Notes under the pieces: model-generated | What the model was told of the DNA's origin: nothing | What the model saw: the letters and a program-made list of their open reading frames with translations, nothing else | The model's database searches: none | NCBI GenBank assembly: GCA_029255685.2 | Contig: CM055313.2 | Span: forward strand, 26,017,079 to 26,081,078 | Direction: 5' to 3' | DNA: 64,000 nucleotides | Source of the DNA: Silene conica | Lineage: Eukaryota; Streptophyta; Magnoliopsida; Caryophyllales; Caryophyllaceae | Part shown: one piece after another, positions 33,893-45,900 of the stretch | How positions within the stretch are numbered: the first letter of the stretch is position 1 | How the letters are laid out: each line of letters starts with the position of its first letter | Position numbers and translations under genes: made by a program

Positions 33893-34552
33893 CTAAACAT
33901 CCTTAGTGGAACTATAATTTAGTCCCATGTCCCTTTCCGCTTGGACGAGCATCTTATGCAATTCGTCCAACGTGGTTTCTTGATTTCGCATGTTAAAGTT
34001 CACCCGGAAATGAGCATACGATTTCACCTTATTAAGGGAGTGAAGAACTCGGTCAGTGATGAGGGAGTCGGGAACATCAACTCCTTGCACCTTAAGGGTT
34101 TCAGCTAACTCAACCAATTTGAGTACATGAGGGCTAACCTTTTTCCCTTCCTTCAAACAAATATCGAAGAAGGCGGAGGCCGCCTCATTTTGAATCACCC
34201 TCGGGGTTTGCGAAAACATCGTCGCAAGCATGGTGTAAATCTCGTACGACGTTCTTAGCTTAATCATACTCCTTTGGAGATCCGACTCCATGGAGAAGAT
34301 AAGCACGTTCTTGAGAGCGGAAGACTCTTTCATGTAGGCCTCATAGGCCTCACGAGTCGGAGCCGCGGAGCGAGCGATCGGAGCGGGAGGAGCGGCCTCA
34401 GAAAGGAAACGAGTCTTATCGTCACCTTGAGCGGCCAAAAGCAATTGCGCATCCCAATCTTTAAAATTGGAACCATGCTTATCAAGTTTGCAACGATCCA
34501 TGAAGGATAGAAGCCATGACACGTTAGTGAAAGGTGGAGCGTTGGTGGCCAT
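33893..34552 (-). pseudogene. Copia gag, with broken zinc knuckle downstream
   Basis: A 219-codon frame encodes a Copia gag body (FMDRCKLDKHGSNFKDWDAQ near the start, then SALKNVLIFSMESDLQRSM, ending LVQAERDMG). It is homologous in layout to the gag of the intact element at 42996-47027. Beyond the stop, in another frame at about 33720-33770, CHYCTRLGHW marks a CCHC knuckle whose last cysteine is lost. So gag is frameshifted and truncated, and pol is absent. Confidence 0.75.
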
Positions 34553-36338
34553 TGATGATGTTTGAAAATTAAACTACAAATAAAAGCGAAGGAATAAAAA
34601 ACAATCATCGTTTATATTTAAAACTCGTAAACATTATAAAAACAAGTTTAAAATTTACTTAATGATCTCTTATCCAATTAATTAAACGATTTCGAGACCC
34701 AAATCCATATTAATTCGGGCACGGTGTAGCCGATTCATCCCTTATTAATATAATTCGATGGATTAACCCTTTAATCGGTTATACCTTAGAACTCTCGGTC
34801 GACAATTTACTTTAAACTGTCTTTAGCCCGAACTTATTGCAACTACGGTTACGAATACCTTCGTTGAGATCGACCAAATTTCAAGGTGTAATCACATTAC
34901 CCCACTTACCCAACGTAACAAGTTTAGTACCCCGGTGTAGCCGAGCCTACTTTCCTATAAAGAAGGGAGTCATGGGTCTTTATTTTTTGGTAAGGCTAAG
35001 TCTCAATATTTATATTGTAAGAGATATAGTCAATTTTATTATCTATTTCCTTTAAGTGAACTAAGTCGGTGAATTATCGATAAATATAATTGACTCGGTC
35101 GATAAACTCGATAAAAATGCATGACATGATATGACGATTTGGCTATGCATGCAAACATATAAAGCAAAATAAAAGCATAAAACTTAAAGCATAAGTAATC
35201 CTAGTATGGCCTTCCTAGAAAAGAAAAGTAATAAAAGTACAAATTCGGAAACCAACTCCTTGGTCCCTTGAACTTCACGAGGCCCGCATCCCAAGGAAAA
35301 CTCTGTCTTGGTCGGAACTCCTTTACGAAAGGTACCGTCTTCAAGGTTCTCTGGAATTTACAAAAACTACAACCTTTTCTATCTACTTTATACATTATAA
35401 AATAGAAAAATAATAAATAAAGTGATACGAGATCACATTAATTACATCCGAATCAATAACTCCTTACATTACGGGAATTATCGATTAAAACTAAGGCCAT
35501 ACTAAGTAAAATTACATAACTCCAAAATTACGTAAATAAAATTATGATAATCATAATAAAATATGCAATGCTTATACATGCACTAACATGCAAACCCTAA
35601 GCCAAATCGTTCTATTAAATATCATTTAAATATAGTTAACATATAATTCGGTTTTATGGAATTGCGTGATTTTAACGTTTAAAATCACTTTTCATCACGT
35701 GAATCGATATTCACACTTAATTTAATCATCCTAACTCATTTAGGTTTCAAAATTTAGTCTTACTCAAATTTTGAACATGAGTTAACTTATTTTCAATATT
35801 GTTCGGAATTAATCGGTTTTGCGGGAAAAATAAAATAAAAATCTAAAAGAGTCATAAAATTTTCGAAAAATTCAAAATTCAAATTTTGAATATTCTGGAG
35901 TTTTCTTAAAATTTCAGAATTTTAAAATTATTAGTATTAACGAGATAACCATTTATGTCGTAAATAAAACGTAAAAACGCGCATTTTGAGTCGGAAATTC
36001 AATAATTGCCTCCATAAATGCATTTAAAATACTAATAATATTTTTACACATTCCAAAACACTTAAGGAACTGAAATGGACAGAAATGTTAAAGAGCACAC
36101 TGCCCAATATCCGAAATAAACACAAAATGGCTCTTATTGTTCAATTTTTAACTTTAACAATTAACAATTAAAAATTAAATATGCAGAAAATTTTGGCTCC
36201 CAAGAAAAATATGGTGATGAACATATCAAATATGACTCATAGGAGTTAAATTTTTCGGCCATTTTAGCAACTTTTACTAAATTTAACAAATTATGTCATA
36301 TATAACATGATTTTAACCATTAAAATCATGTCATATAA

Positions 36339-37957
36339 AACCTTATTTTGTTTTTTTTTCTTAAAAAAATAATTGCTACTTTCAAAATCATAGAAAATAG
36401 TCTTCTCCATAAAATTTAGCTCGGGCTAGGCCAAAATTAGGGCATAAAGCTTGACCCAAAATTATATTGGGCCTTCTTGCACGGCCCATGACCCTATTTT
36501 GGCCTAAATAAATGGTCAAGCCCTACCGGAAAACGGACTAAGCTCGGTCGGACTACTGGATAGGACTTGGGCTGTTTGATCACTTGATCTAATGAATGTA
36601 ATCCAATGTATGAAGGATACTTATGTTTTACAATAAGTTAATAAGTATTTTAAATAATTAGAGTATGTAGCAAACTGAAATTTTATTATGTCGATCATAT
36701 AACAATTATAACATCATCTCTTACAATTTATTCTTCAATAATATTAAAAGTTGGACAATAACAACTAAATTTTAATCCGTACCATAATAACGGTCTTACA
36801 TAAAATAATATTTTGTTAAAAATTAATATTTGGTTTGGTCGGAAGAATGACTACAACATCGGCATTCCTTCCGTATAACATCACAAGTAGCTCCATTAGA
36901 GGCAATAGTTTTAGCAGTTGTACCAAAGGCAACTGTTTCGGCACAATATGCATCGCAATCGGAATTGTGTTGACATGGTACATTTTGTATAGTTCTGCAG
37001 TTTTGGTCTAAGTTACGTTTACCTACAAAAATGTTAACAACATTAAAAAAGAGTAAGAATTATAAATATATACACATTACAAATTAATTAAAATTGTAAC
37101 CTTTAATTATTACGATGCAAATTCAACAATAATGTAACATAGAAAATAACAAAACATAAGTTATACGTGAACTGGTTTAAGTTTATGATAGATATTATTG
37201 TGTTAAACAATGTTTTGTGTAAGCTTTATTTACGATTTACAATACCTGAAGATTGGACAACAAAAGCGGATACAATGATGAATAATGTTACAAATGCGAT
37301 CCTTAGAGTTGCCATTGAGTATTAGCAAGAATATTTTGTGAAGTTTTCAAGAAAATATATATGAGATTTATTAAGAATTCTACTTTTTATTTTTAAATAG
37401 GACTATGAGAAGTATTTTTCATTTTATAGGCATCTTAGTTGCTTGTTATTACGAGAATAATATCTTTATATAGAAGCACATAAAATATAATCTATAATTA
37501 TTTTACATTTTAGCCTAACCTTATTTATATAGGGAAAAATTATATGTTTCCTTTTAAATTATCAATAAAAATGGATTAATATCCAAAATTTAAGAGTTTT
37601 TTTCGAGCGATATTAGGGCGTCCACGTAATCAAAAGTTAATTTAGAAAAGTATCATAAATAATATTTTTTGATGTAAAAAAAGTAGAGAATCTTTTAATT
37701 ACTATAATATATATTTCATATATTATATTCAAGAGATGTTTCTAATTTTTATATAAACAAATTTTACGCTTCATTTGGCAAAAATCGTGGTAAAAAAAAT
37801 TACAAAAATAAAATAATTAGATGTTGGTAAAAATATTGTCAATAAAGTAAAAATTTCATATAATTTGTATATATTAAAAATTGTGTATTTTTTAATATGT
37901 TATACGTCACACATTGAAAAATAATATAAGGTGTCGTTTGATTGAATATGGAGAGAG
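36339..37957. repeat. segmental duplication, copy B (defensin-like gene)
   Basis: Direct duplicate of 25768-27386. The left edge abuts the truncated Copia leader; the right edge stops about 30 bp into the Harbinger-like MITE and abuts the truncated Athila-like LTR after an 8-bp filler. Both neighbours are cut where they meet the copy. Confidence 0.9.
36823..37315 (-). CDS. defensin-like secreted cysteine-rich peptide, copy B
   Basis: Exons 37246-37315 and 36823-37022, same 89-codon structure and phase as copy A, all eight cysteines kept. I see two amino-acid changes against copy A (Gly29 to Asp, Arg75 to Lys) and two silent changes in cysteine codons. Splice sites, start and stop are intact, so it may be functional although it lies between two dead retroelements. 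Promoter and 3' flank are also duplicated. Confidence 0.75.
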
Positions 37958-37965
37958 TGCAACTG

Positions 37966-39264
37966 AGAACTAAAAATAAAGATGAAAAAACGAGGAATAT
38001 ATCAGGATTCAGGTCGTCACGGTAATTAATGTCACATAAAGATTAGGTCAGTCGAAACAACAGCGAAGTGGGAACGACTAATATCCTTTCGGTCTGAAAT
38101 CACCCCTGGACTCCCCTATCAATCTTTCGATCTCTAGATAGGTTACGTAAATCAACCTAAACAAGCCTACCTACCAATCTTTCGATCCAGGTAAGGTTTT
38201 ACTAGATAAACTGGTCTCCTGTGTGCACTCATTTGACAAGTTTTATAAATATATTATTTATGGGTGAACTTCGTCATAAGGACGACTAACATGCAATTCC
38301 TACGACATAACTACCGCGAGTTCCTTCATCCTAACATATTATGGGGATTAGCTACTCATGCTTTGGGGAACTAAACTAATAACAACATTCAACATTGTAA
38401 AATTAGGTAAATTGCTATAAATCATAAGACAATAAAAAAAAGAACAATAAAATAAAAGAGACAATATGAATTACAGTAATGGCGGAAAGGAAGAACAAGA
38501 TCCGAATGCTTGAAAATGAGAAAAACACCTAAGTAGAATGTTTAGATCTAAGTGATTGCTTCAGAAAATGCAAAAGTAAAAACTGAAAGAGTAAAAGTGT
38601 TTGATGAAAAGTGAATAGTAAGTGAGATTGAATCCTCAAAAGTCTGCTAACCTAATCCTTAAATAAGGATTAGGTTAACCCTCTAAAAACTTAACCTAAA
38701 AACGGAAATAGCAAATCCGGTACGCTTAAGTGAGTTGCTCGATCGAGTGACTTAACCACTCGATCGAGTAGCTGTTCTTCAAAAAGAGCTTGATCGAGTA
38801 ACTTCAAGCTGGCAATTGCTCGATCGAGTAACTCTGGAAACCTCGAAGGTTGGGTCCTTCCTGCAGACTCCTCGATCGAGTACCAAACTGCTCGATCGAG
38901 GCTTTCTCCTCCTGCATCCACTCGATCAAGTTCTGGTGTTTACTCGATCGAGTAGATGACAGATACACTACTTCTTTTCCGCTTCTTTCTTGCTTTTGTC
39001 CTTCGTCTTTGCCTCGGTTACCGTTCCTTTAGGCCTGGTACTGCAAAATCGGGCTATGGGACTCCTTGACTTGCTTCATCATCTAAAAGAGCTCATTTTG
39101 GACAGAAAAGGCATAGTTTCTTCATCTTTCGCATAATTCCTGCAAAATAACAGAAAATACACCAAAGGAAGAAAAAAGGGGGCAAAATGGCACGTAAAGT
39201 GCATGGAAATGCATAGAAATGCGTGCTAAATGATGCCAAAAGTGTATAAAATAAGCACGCATCA
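37966..39264 (-). repeat. truncated 3' LTR of the Athila-like element
   Basis: Aligns with 54081-55419 and ends in the same CACGCATCA. It lacks the 164 or so bases that hold the R-LTR start and the poly-G run, and an 18-bp word near its left end. The break lies about 27 bp from where the G-run would be. Confidence 0.85.
38738..38952. repeat. CTCGATCGAG palindrome cluster 1 (3' LTR)
   Basis: Eight sites with the same spacing as in the other LTR (about 21, 30, 30, 52, 20, 29, 23 bp). Two are altered by C-to-T or G-to-A changes at CpG (CTTGATCGAG, CTCGATCAAG). Confidence 0.9.
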
Positions 39265-40936
39265 AATATCCTCAAACCAAACCGTTGCTTGTCCTCAAGC
39301 AAACTAATGCAACTAAAAGAAGAAAAACAACTAACTAACTACCTAATGGAATGGAATCGCCTCAGAACCGACTAAGGACCATGTTGTTGACTATGCAAAT
39401 GCATAAATTAACCATCATAAAGTTCAAAACCAAAAGCAACGAATTCATACATGCAATGAAAACAACTTGGACGACTGACTCGAATGACTTGTGTACTTTG
39501 GACTCTCTCGGATCACTCTTCTCTCAATCAATGGGTGAACATATATGTGTAAGAGAGAAGAATAAGAAAAATGAAGACACTCTCCTAACTGCGACCAACA
39601 TATCATGCAATGCAACTAGTATGACAAATGATTCTAACTACCGTACACACGCAAAACAACCTGTCAAAGTCTATCACATGCCGAATACTTGCATAAATGT
39701 GGTTATGTGAGGTGAAATGGGTAAAAGGAGGCAAGAAAAACTGTATAGGTAAGAGAGGGTAACGGCTCGAGCTAGCAACCAAGACTCAGCCAAAAGTGAA
39801 ACCTTCCAAAATACTCAAAAACAATGCCATGCTCGGCATATCACACAACTAACCCCGAAACCTTGAATCGGTCAAACAATCATGCTTAGCAAACACTTTC
39901 TTTTTCTTTTCTCCGTTTTTTATTTTTATTTTTTTTCTATTCCCAAAAGATATAAATAAAGTACGGGAATCATTTTTATTTTCTCTTTTTCTTTTTCTTT
40001 TTTCTTTTTCTTTCTTTTTCTTTTTTTTTCTAAGTTCATGACAAAAAATCATACATCCGAATTCAAGTTCCAAATTCTCAAGTACCAACTCCGAAAATAA
40101 AGATCAAACCAAAAACTGATACAATGAATATATATACCACAAAACAACACTTCGGCTAGCTCGACACACGGTAGGCTAAATCTGGGTGTAGTTTATAGGT
40201 CAACTGGCAGTTTTTTGGCTAAATGTGGAGTTATATGGGTATGATGAGAAAAGGGGAAAATGTAAGTACTCTCCTAACATGTGATACCAACCACAAACCA
40301 TGAGTGCAGGCAAAAAGCAATCAAAAGTCATACATGTGAATGCAATGATATGAGGGGAGTACTACTCTCAATCCTAGATAAACTGGTCATGGATGTCACC
40401 AGTTATGGCTCTAAAGCTCAGAAAGTATGGGTAGTTTGCCAAATACAAGTCAAGTCAAGTTCAGAAGTCCAAGTGTAATTTCCAAAACGGAATTCGAGAC
40501 ATGCTATATGGTTTTTACAAAATGATGATGAAAAACTGCAAAAGACAATCAACTCGAAGATCCTAGAAGGCAATATCATCACAGACAACTCTATTCCGAC
40601 TCGACTATATGCAAAAGTAAACGTGCCTTTTTTTTTGTATTTTTGAATTTTTATGTGAGAAAGATAAAAAAATGGGAAAATAAAAACGAAAAAAAATGCA
40701 AAAATTAAACGTGAATGCATGCAAAATGAAAAATGCAGACACAAAAGGATACATTACACCTCCTCAAACCAAACTGGACAATGTCCTCATTGGCTACAAA
40801 ACAGGGAAAGGTGGTATACAACCTAATACATGTTCTTACGGGGCGAAATATATACAAAACTAAAAAGCATAAAAAAGAAAAACTAAGATGAAAGCATGGC
40901 AAGAAATACATAACCTCCACAAACCAGCTGCAACTA
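39265..40936 (-). other. 3' non-coding part of the Athila-like element
   Basis: No supportable gene. A pyrimidine-rich CTTTTTC simple repeat lies at about 39895-40030. A TCCTCAAACCAAAC...GTCCTCA word occurs at both 39268-39300 and 40756-40790, perhaps a duplicated polypurine region. The frames at 39351-39710 and 40418-40744 look like chance. Confidence 0.5.
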
Positions 40937-41129
40937 TCACTCCGCATCCTCCTCCGATCTCTCCTCATCACCACTACCACTCCCCTCACTCCCACTACCA
41001 CTCTCACCCTCCTCACTGGAGCTCTCCTGCGCCTCTCCTCCTCCTCTGGTACTAGCATGCTGAGCGGCCTCCTCCGCACGTCGCCTCACTTCCCTCTGTA
41101 CCGTTGTCTCCCCAGGTGCCTCAGAAGAG
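40937..41129 (-). pseudogene. C-terminal part of the Athila-type ORF
   Basis: The frame that enters the Copia element at 49853 resumes here without a shift once the insertion and one TSD copy are ignored. It encodes a Glu/Ser/Gly-rich acidic tail and stops at TGA 40937-40939. This shows that the Copia element interrupted an open frame. Confidence 0.7.
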
Positions 41130-41134
41130 GTCTG

Positions 41135-42207
41135 TGCGGGGAATAAAACGCGTATTCACCCTAAATTTGCAGGATTATAATGAAATATGCAATTGTGAAT
41201 ATCGTCATAAGATTAAAAACATGAGAAAAGAAGTACAACCTTTAGTCCTCGCGCAAAAGGCCTAAGAACAGGAATTAATGCAAATTCCCTCCTATAACTT
41301 GCACCCAAGACTTAGTTTGAGACGTGGCCGCGTGTGCTAGAAATCCTCTCCAATTGCCTTGCAATATAGGGAGAGCCCTTGAGGTTTTAGATGTGAGATC
41401 TGAGGTTTTGGGAGAAGAATGCTCTCAAACCCTAATTTTACTTGAGAATTATGTTACAGTGCAACAAGAGTAGTCGATATAAGGAGAAGGACTCTCCTTA
41501 TATACTACATATATGGCCAGCCGAAATTGGGGTTTGGTAGGAGTGGGCTTTCCACTCTTACCTTATCCCAATGCGTGATTCGACCCAATTTAGCTATTAT
41601 TTATTCGCGGGTTTAATTTATAAATCGTAACATGTTATCAGTTATTAATAAGTCGATATATTAATAATGGTCTGATAAAATACGATATTGTATAATTACC
41701 TAAATTAATATAACTGTTTATATTAATTTGCGAATATAATATTTAATTAAATATAACTGTTTATATTTAATTTACGAATTAATCTTGTAATCCGTATTAG
41801 CTAAAATTATTTAATCCGTATTAAATAATAATTCTCAACATCTTATTGACTAATTTAATAGTCAATCCCTCTGACTAACCGTTTAGTCATATCCGGCAAA
41901 ATGTGACTGTATTTTCATACCTTCACATCTCTCAAACGTGTCCTATAGGTGTGACGTATAGGGACCAGTTGACCACCGCCATCCGTATGACAATAACGTC
42001 AAACTTATCTAGCAAGCCAACCGTTATTGATAAACGTGGATCAACTGGTAATAATACAGAAGTATGCCCTTGTGATCCTTAAAGAGATTTAATAAGTCAT
42101 TGTACTTAATTGTCAAGGACACCAGCCCCAACAATCTCCCACTTGTCCGTACAAGGGTATGTTCAATGACGTTATCACACTACATGTGGAGGACACAATC
42201 TCCAACA
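41135..42207 (-). repeat. 3' LTR of the intact Copia
   Basis: Begins TGCGGGGAATAAAACG and ends CTCCAACA on the plus strand. The last 74 bp (42134-42207) repeat the pattern of LTR edge plus polypurine tract (CCCCAACA then ATCTCCCACTTGTCC, again CTCCAACA then AACTCCCACTTGTCC). The LTR is thus extended compared with the sister element at 56260. Confidence 0.92.
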
Positions 42208-42222
42208 AACTCCCACTTGTCC
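42208..42222 (-). other. polypurine tract of the intact Copia
   Basis: On the minus strand GGACAAGTGGGAGTT directly precedes the 3' LTR. A near-identical tract lies inside the LTR 74 bp away. Confidence 0.65.
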
Positions 42223-42995
42223 GTACAAGTGTAGGTGCGATAACCGAATCTCATATCCTTTTAAAATTTCTCCCACTCAATGTAAGACAATTTGCAAATC
42301 CGCATTCGCAAAGGTCGTATCTCACAAGCGATCTGTATCAAGAGTGGTTTCCCCGACTAGAGAGTAACTTAACTGATAAAACGAATCTGTATTCGAGCAT
42401 GGCCATGCATTTCAGTTACTACTCCTCGAGTGGCCCTGAGAAATGATAAAATCCTGATAAGGGTTTGGATATTTCCCTCAACTCGAATCCTGCCGATATC
42501 GCCCAGCATGAAATAACCCAGAAAAAATCCTCTTGGCCCCTGTTACGGTGACCGTGGGAAAGAAACCAAAGTTACCCAAAATCTGTCTTAATCTCAAGAA
42601 ACAGTTGAAAGTCAAAAGACTCGACTCTAAGGAACACTATGGAGGTCCTATCCACGACCTGGCACCCAATGTTATAAAACATTTAGGACTCCATAACGTT
42701 GTCACGGGGTGTCCTACGAGATATCCGTATAACTCGCCTTTGTGATTGGTTAGTCATCCACGTGACTTATGGCTCGTTGAACCCACCATCAACCAACGTC
42801 ACAAAATGATTACCTGAGTTATCAGCTCAAGTGGGTAATCAAGGACCAAAACGATGTAATGTTAATCAGTTCACTTTGTGGTGTTCAAAATTGGCGTACA
42901 ATTCCACATGAGAAACAAAACATTTTATATCATAACAATAAGGTTGAATAGAGTACACGAGAAAATGAATTATTACATGAATTCATAAAAGAGTA

Positions 42996-45900
42996 CTACA
43001 ACTTAGGAACACATCCAATTCCCATGGAATGAATGTGCCCTTCATGCTTATCACGTGGTAATGCTTTTGTGAGAGGATCGGCTATGTTGTCATCCGTAGC
43101 GATCTTTTCAATAAAAATCTCCTTTTGCTCCACGTAATCTCTGATTAGATGAGCTTTCCGTTGTACATGCCTAGCCTTGCTGCTAGACTTATGCTCCTTA
43201 GCTTGGAAGATGGCACCGCTATTGTCACAATAGACGGTGATTGGGTCATTCGAACTAGGCACTACTGATAGTCCTTGTAAGAATTGACGCATCCATATTG
43301 CTTCCTTAGCTGCTTCCGAGGCGGCATAGTACTCGGACTCAGTCGTAGAATCTGCTGTAACACTCTGTTTAGAACTTTTCCAGCTGACAGCAGCGCCATT
43401 AAGAGTAAAGACAAATCCAGACTGAGATTTCGAGTCATCTCGATCTGTTTGGAAGCTAGCATCTGCGTAACCCGTGGCGCAGAGCGTTGAGTCGCCTCCA
43501 TAAGTCAATCCCCAATCTTTAGTCCTCCGTAGGTACTTAAGAATGTTTTTCACGGCCATCCAGTGTGGTTCACCTGGATGAGCTTGGAATCGACTGGTCA
43601 TACTCAATGCATATGCAACGTCTGGACGTGTGCATATCATGGCATACATGATCGATCCTATTGCCGAGGCATAAGGAATCCGACTCATGCGCTCTTTCTC
43701 TTCCACTGACTTAGCTTCTTGAGTCTTGCTCAAGTGAAGCCCAGGAGTCATGGGAAGGAACCCCTTCTTGGAGTTCGTCATACTGAATCTCTCCAGAATC
43801 TTCTCTATATAAGACTCCTGACTGAGAGACAACATCCATCGTGATCTATCCCTGTAGATACGGATGCCCAAAATTCTTTGTGCCTCTCCCAGATCTTTCA
43901 TCTGGAAATGGTTTTTCAACCATGCTTTAACCGAAGATAAGAGCGGTATGTCATTCCCAATCAAGAGTATGTCATCGACATACAGTACTAGGAATACAAT
44001 CTTACTCCCACTCGACTTGATATAGAGACATGGTTCCTCGACTGATCGAATGAACCCATTCTCTTTTATCACTTGGTCGAAGCGATGATTCCAACTCCGC
44101 GATGCTTGCTTAAGTCCATAGATGGAACGCTTAAGCTTGCAAACTTTCTTAGGATGTGCTGGATCGATAAAACCCTCGGGTTGTACCATGTACAACTCTT
44201 CCTCCAAATAACCGTTTAAGAAGGCGGTTTTAACGTCCATTTGCCATATTTCATAGTCATGAAAGGCGGCGATCGCTAAGATAATCCGAATGGAACGTAG
44301 CATGACTACGGGTGCAAAGATCTCATCGTAGTGCAAGCCTGGCACTTGGGTGAAACCTTTAGCAACTAGTCTAGCCTTATGGATATCTTGTTGTCCTTCC
44401 ACGACATGCTTTATCTTGTAAAGCCATTTGCATTGAAGGGGACGTACCTTTGCAGGTAGGTCCACAAGATCCCACACGTTGTTCTCAAACATGGAGTCCA
44501 TTTCGGATTGCATGGCTTCTAGCCATAGCTTTGAGTCAGAACTGGTCATGGCACCTTTATAGGTTGTGGGTTCATTACCCTCTAGGAGTAAGACGTCATC
44601 TGTATCGTGTTCCTCGACCATACCAATGTATCTGTCCGGTGGAATAGAGACTCTTCCTGACCTCCTAGGTTCCTCAGGGATATCTACCGCAACCTCGGTT
44701 GAAGGAACTGTTTCCTCCAATGGTTGCTCGGTAGTTGGTTCTTGAACCTCCGATAACTCGAAGGTTCTATTACTCGACTTGTTCTCGAGAAATTCTTTCT
44801 CTAAGAACGTCGCACTAGCCGCAACAAAAACACGTTGTTCGGTAGGCGAGTAGAAGTAATGACCAAACGTTCCCTTTGGATAGCCTATAAAGTATGTCTT
44901 GACCGATCGCGGGCCGAGCTTATCCTCGTGTCTCCACTTGACATAAGCCTCGCAGCCCCAAACCCGAATAAAGGACAAGTTAGGGACCGTTCCCTTCCAT
45001 AGCTCGAATGGAGTCTTGTCAACAGCTTTAGACGGACTTCGGTTAAGTATTAGAGCGTCCGACAAAAGAGCATAGCCCCACAATGAATCAGGCACAACGG
45101 TGTGACTCATCATGGATCGAACCATATCAAGTAAAGTTCGATTTCTCCGTTCGGACACACCATTTAATTGTGGTGTTCCAGGTGGAGTCAACTGTAGCAC
45201 GATCCCACAGTCTTTTAGGTGTTGATCAAACTCGCGTGAAAGATACTCACCACCACGATCCGAGCGTAGTGCTTTAATCTTTCTACCCAGTTGGTTCTGT
45301 ACCCGATTCTGGTATTCTTTGAACTTGTCAAAGGATTCACTTTTATGTTTCATCAAGTAGACATAGCCATATCTACTCAAATCATCCGTGAAAGTGATGA
45401 AATACCTATAGCCTTCTCGTGCGTTGATCGACATAGGGCCACATACGTCCGTATGTATGAGTCCTAATAGGTCGGCAGCGCGCATTCCAACACCTTTGAA
45501 GGAAATACGAGTCATTTTGCCGATGAGACATGATTCACACGTGCCATATGATTCGAAATCAAAGGGCGAAATAGCTCCATTCTGTATGAGCTGTTTAACG
45601 CGTTTCTCATTTATGTGTCCCATACGACAATGCCATAGGTAAGTTTGATCTTTGTCACCTACCTTTATTCTTTTATTATTCACATGTAATATCTCGGTAG
45701 TTTGATCTAAAACATAAATTCCATTCATGGAAACTGCCTTGCCATAAATCATATTGTGCAAAGAGAAAATACAGCTATTATTCTCTATTACAAATGAAAA
45801 TCCGAGTTTGTCAAGTGCAGAAACTGAAATAATGTTTTTGGATAAACTAGGAACATAATAACAGTTATACAAAAATAACTCGAATCCACTTGGAAGCTGG

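Larger units (their letters stand above)
29750..36338 (-). mobile_element. Copia element remnant, gag only, 5' end lost
   Basis: On the minus strand this holds a 3' LTR (29750-31015), a long 3' non-coding region, a gag frame (33893-34552) and leader sequence up to 36338. There the defensin-bearing duplicate begins, so the 5' LTR and primer site are missing. No protease, integrase, RT or RNase H could be found between gag and LTR. The 3' untranslated part resembles that of the Copia elements at 41135 and 56260 (TCTCCCACTCAATGTAAG, CTCCTCGAGTGGCC), so it is a related, internally deleted family member. Confidence 0.75.

Noticed and set aside
38691..39032. Frames reading LDRA/LLDRV or SIE repeats in the LTRs (also 54844-55185, 53062-53326, 52097-52342)
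   Set aside because: They are translations of the CTCGATCGAG palindrome in different frames and on both strands, inside LTR or leader sequence; no protein family.
39351..39710. 119-codon plus-strand frame
   Set aside because: No motif, lies antisense in the non-coding 3' part of the Athila-like element.
40705..41079. Arg-rich 124-codon minus-strand frame
   Set aside because: It is the shadow, in another frame, of the Glu/Ser/Gly-rich tail of the Athila-type ORF.
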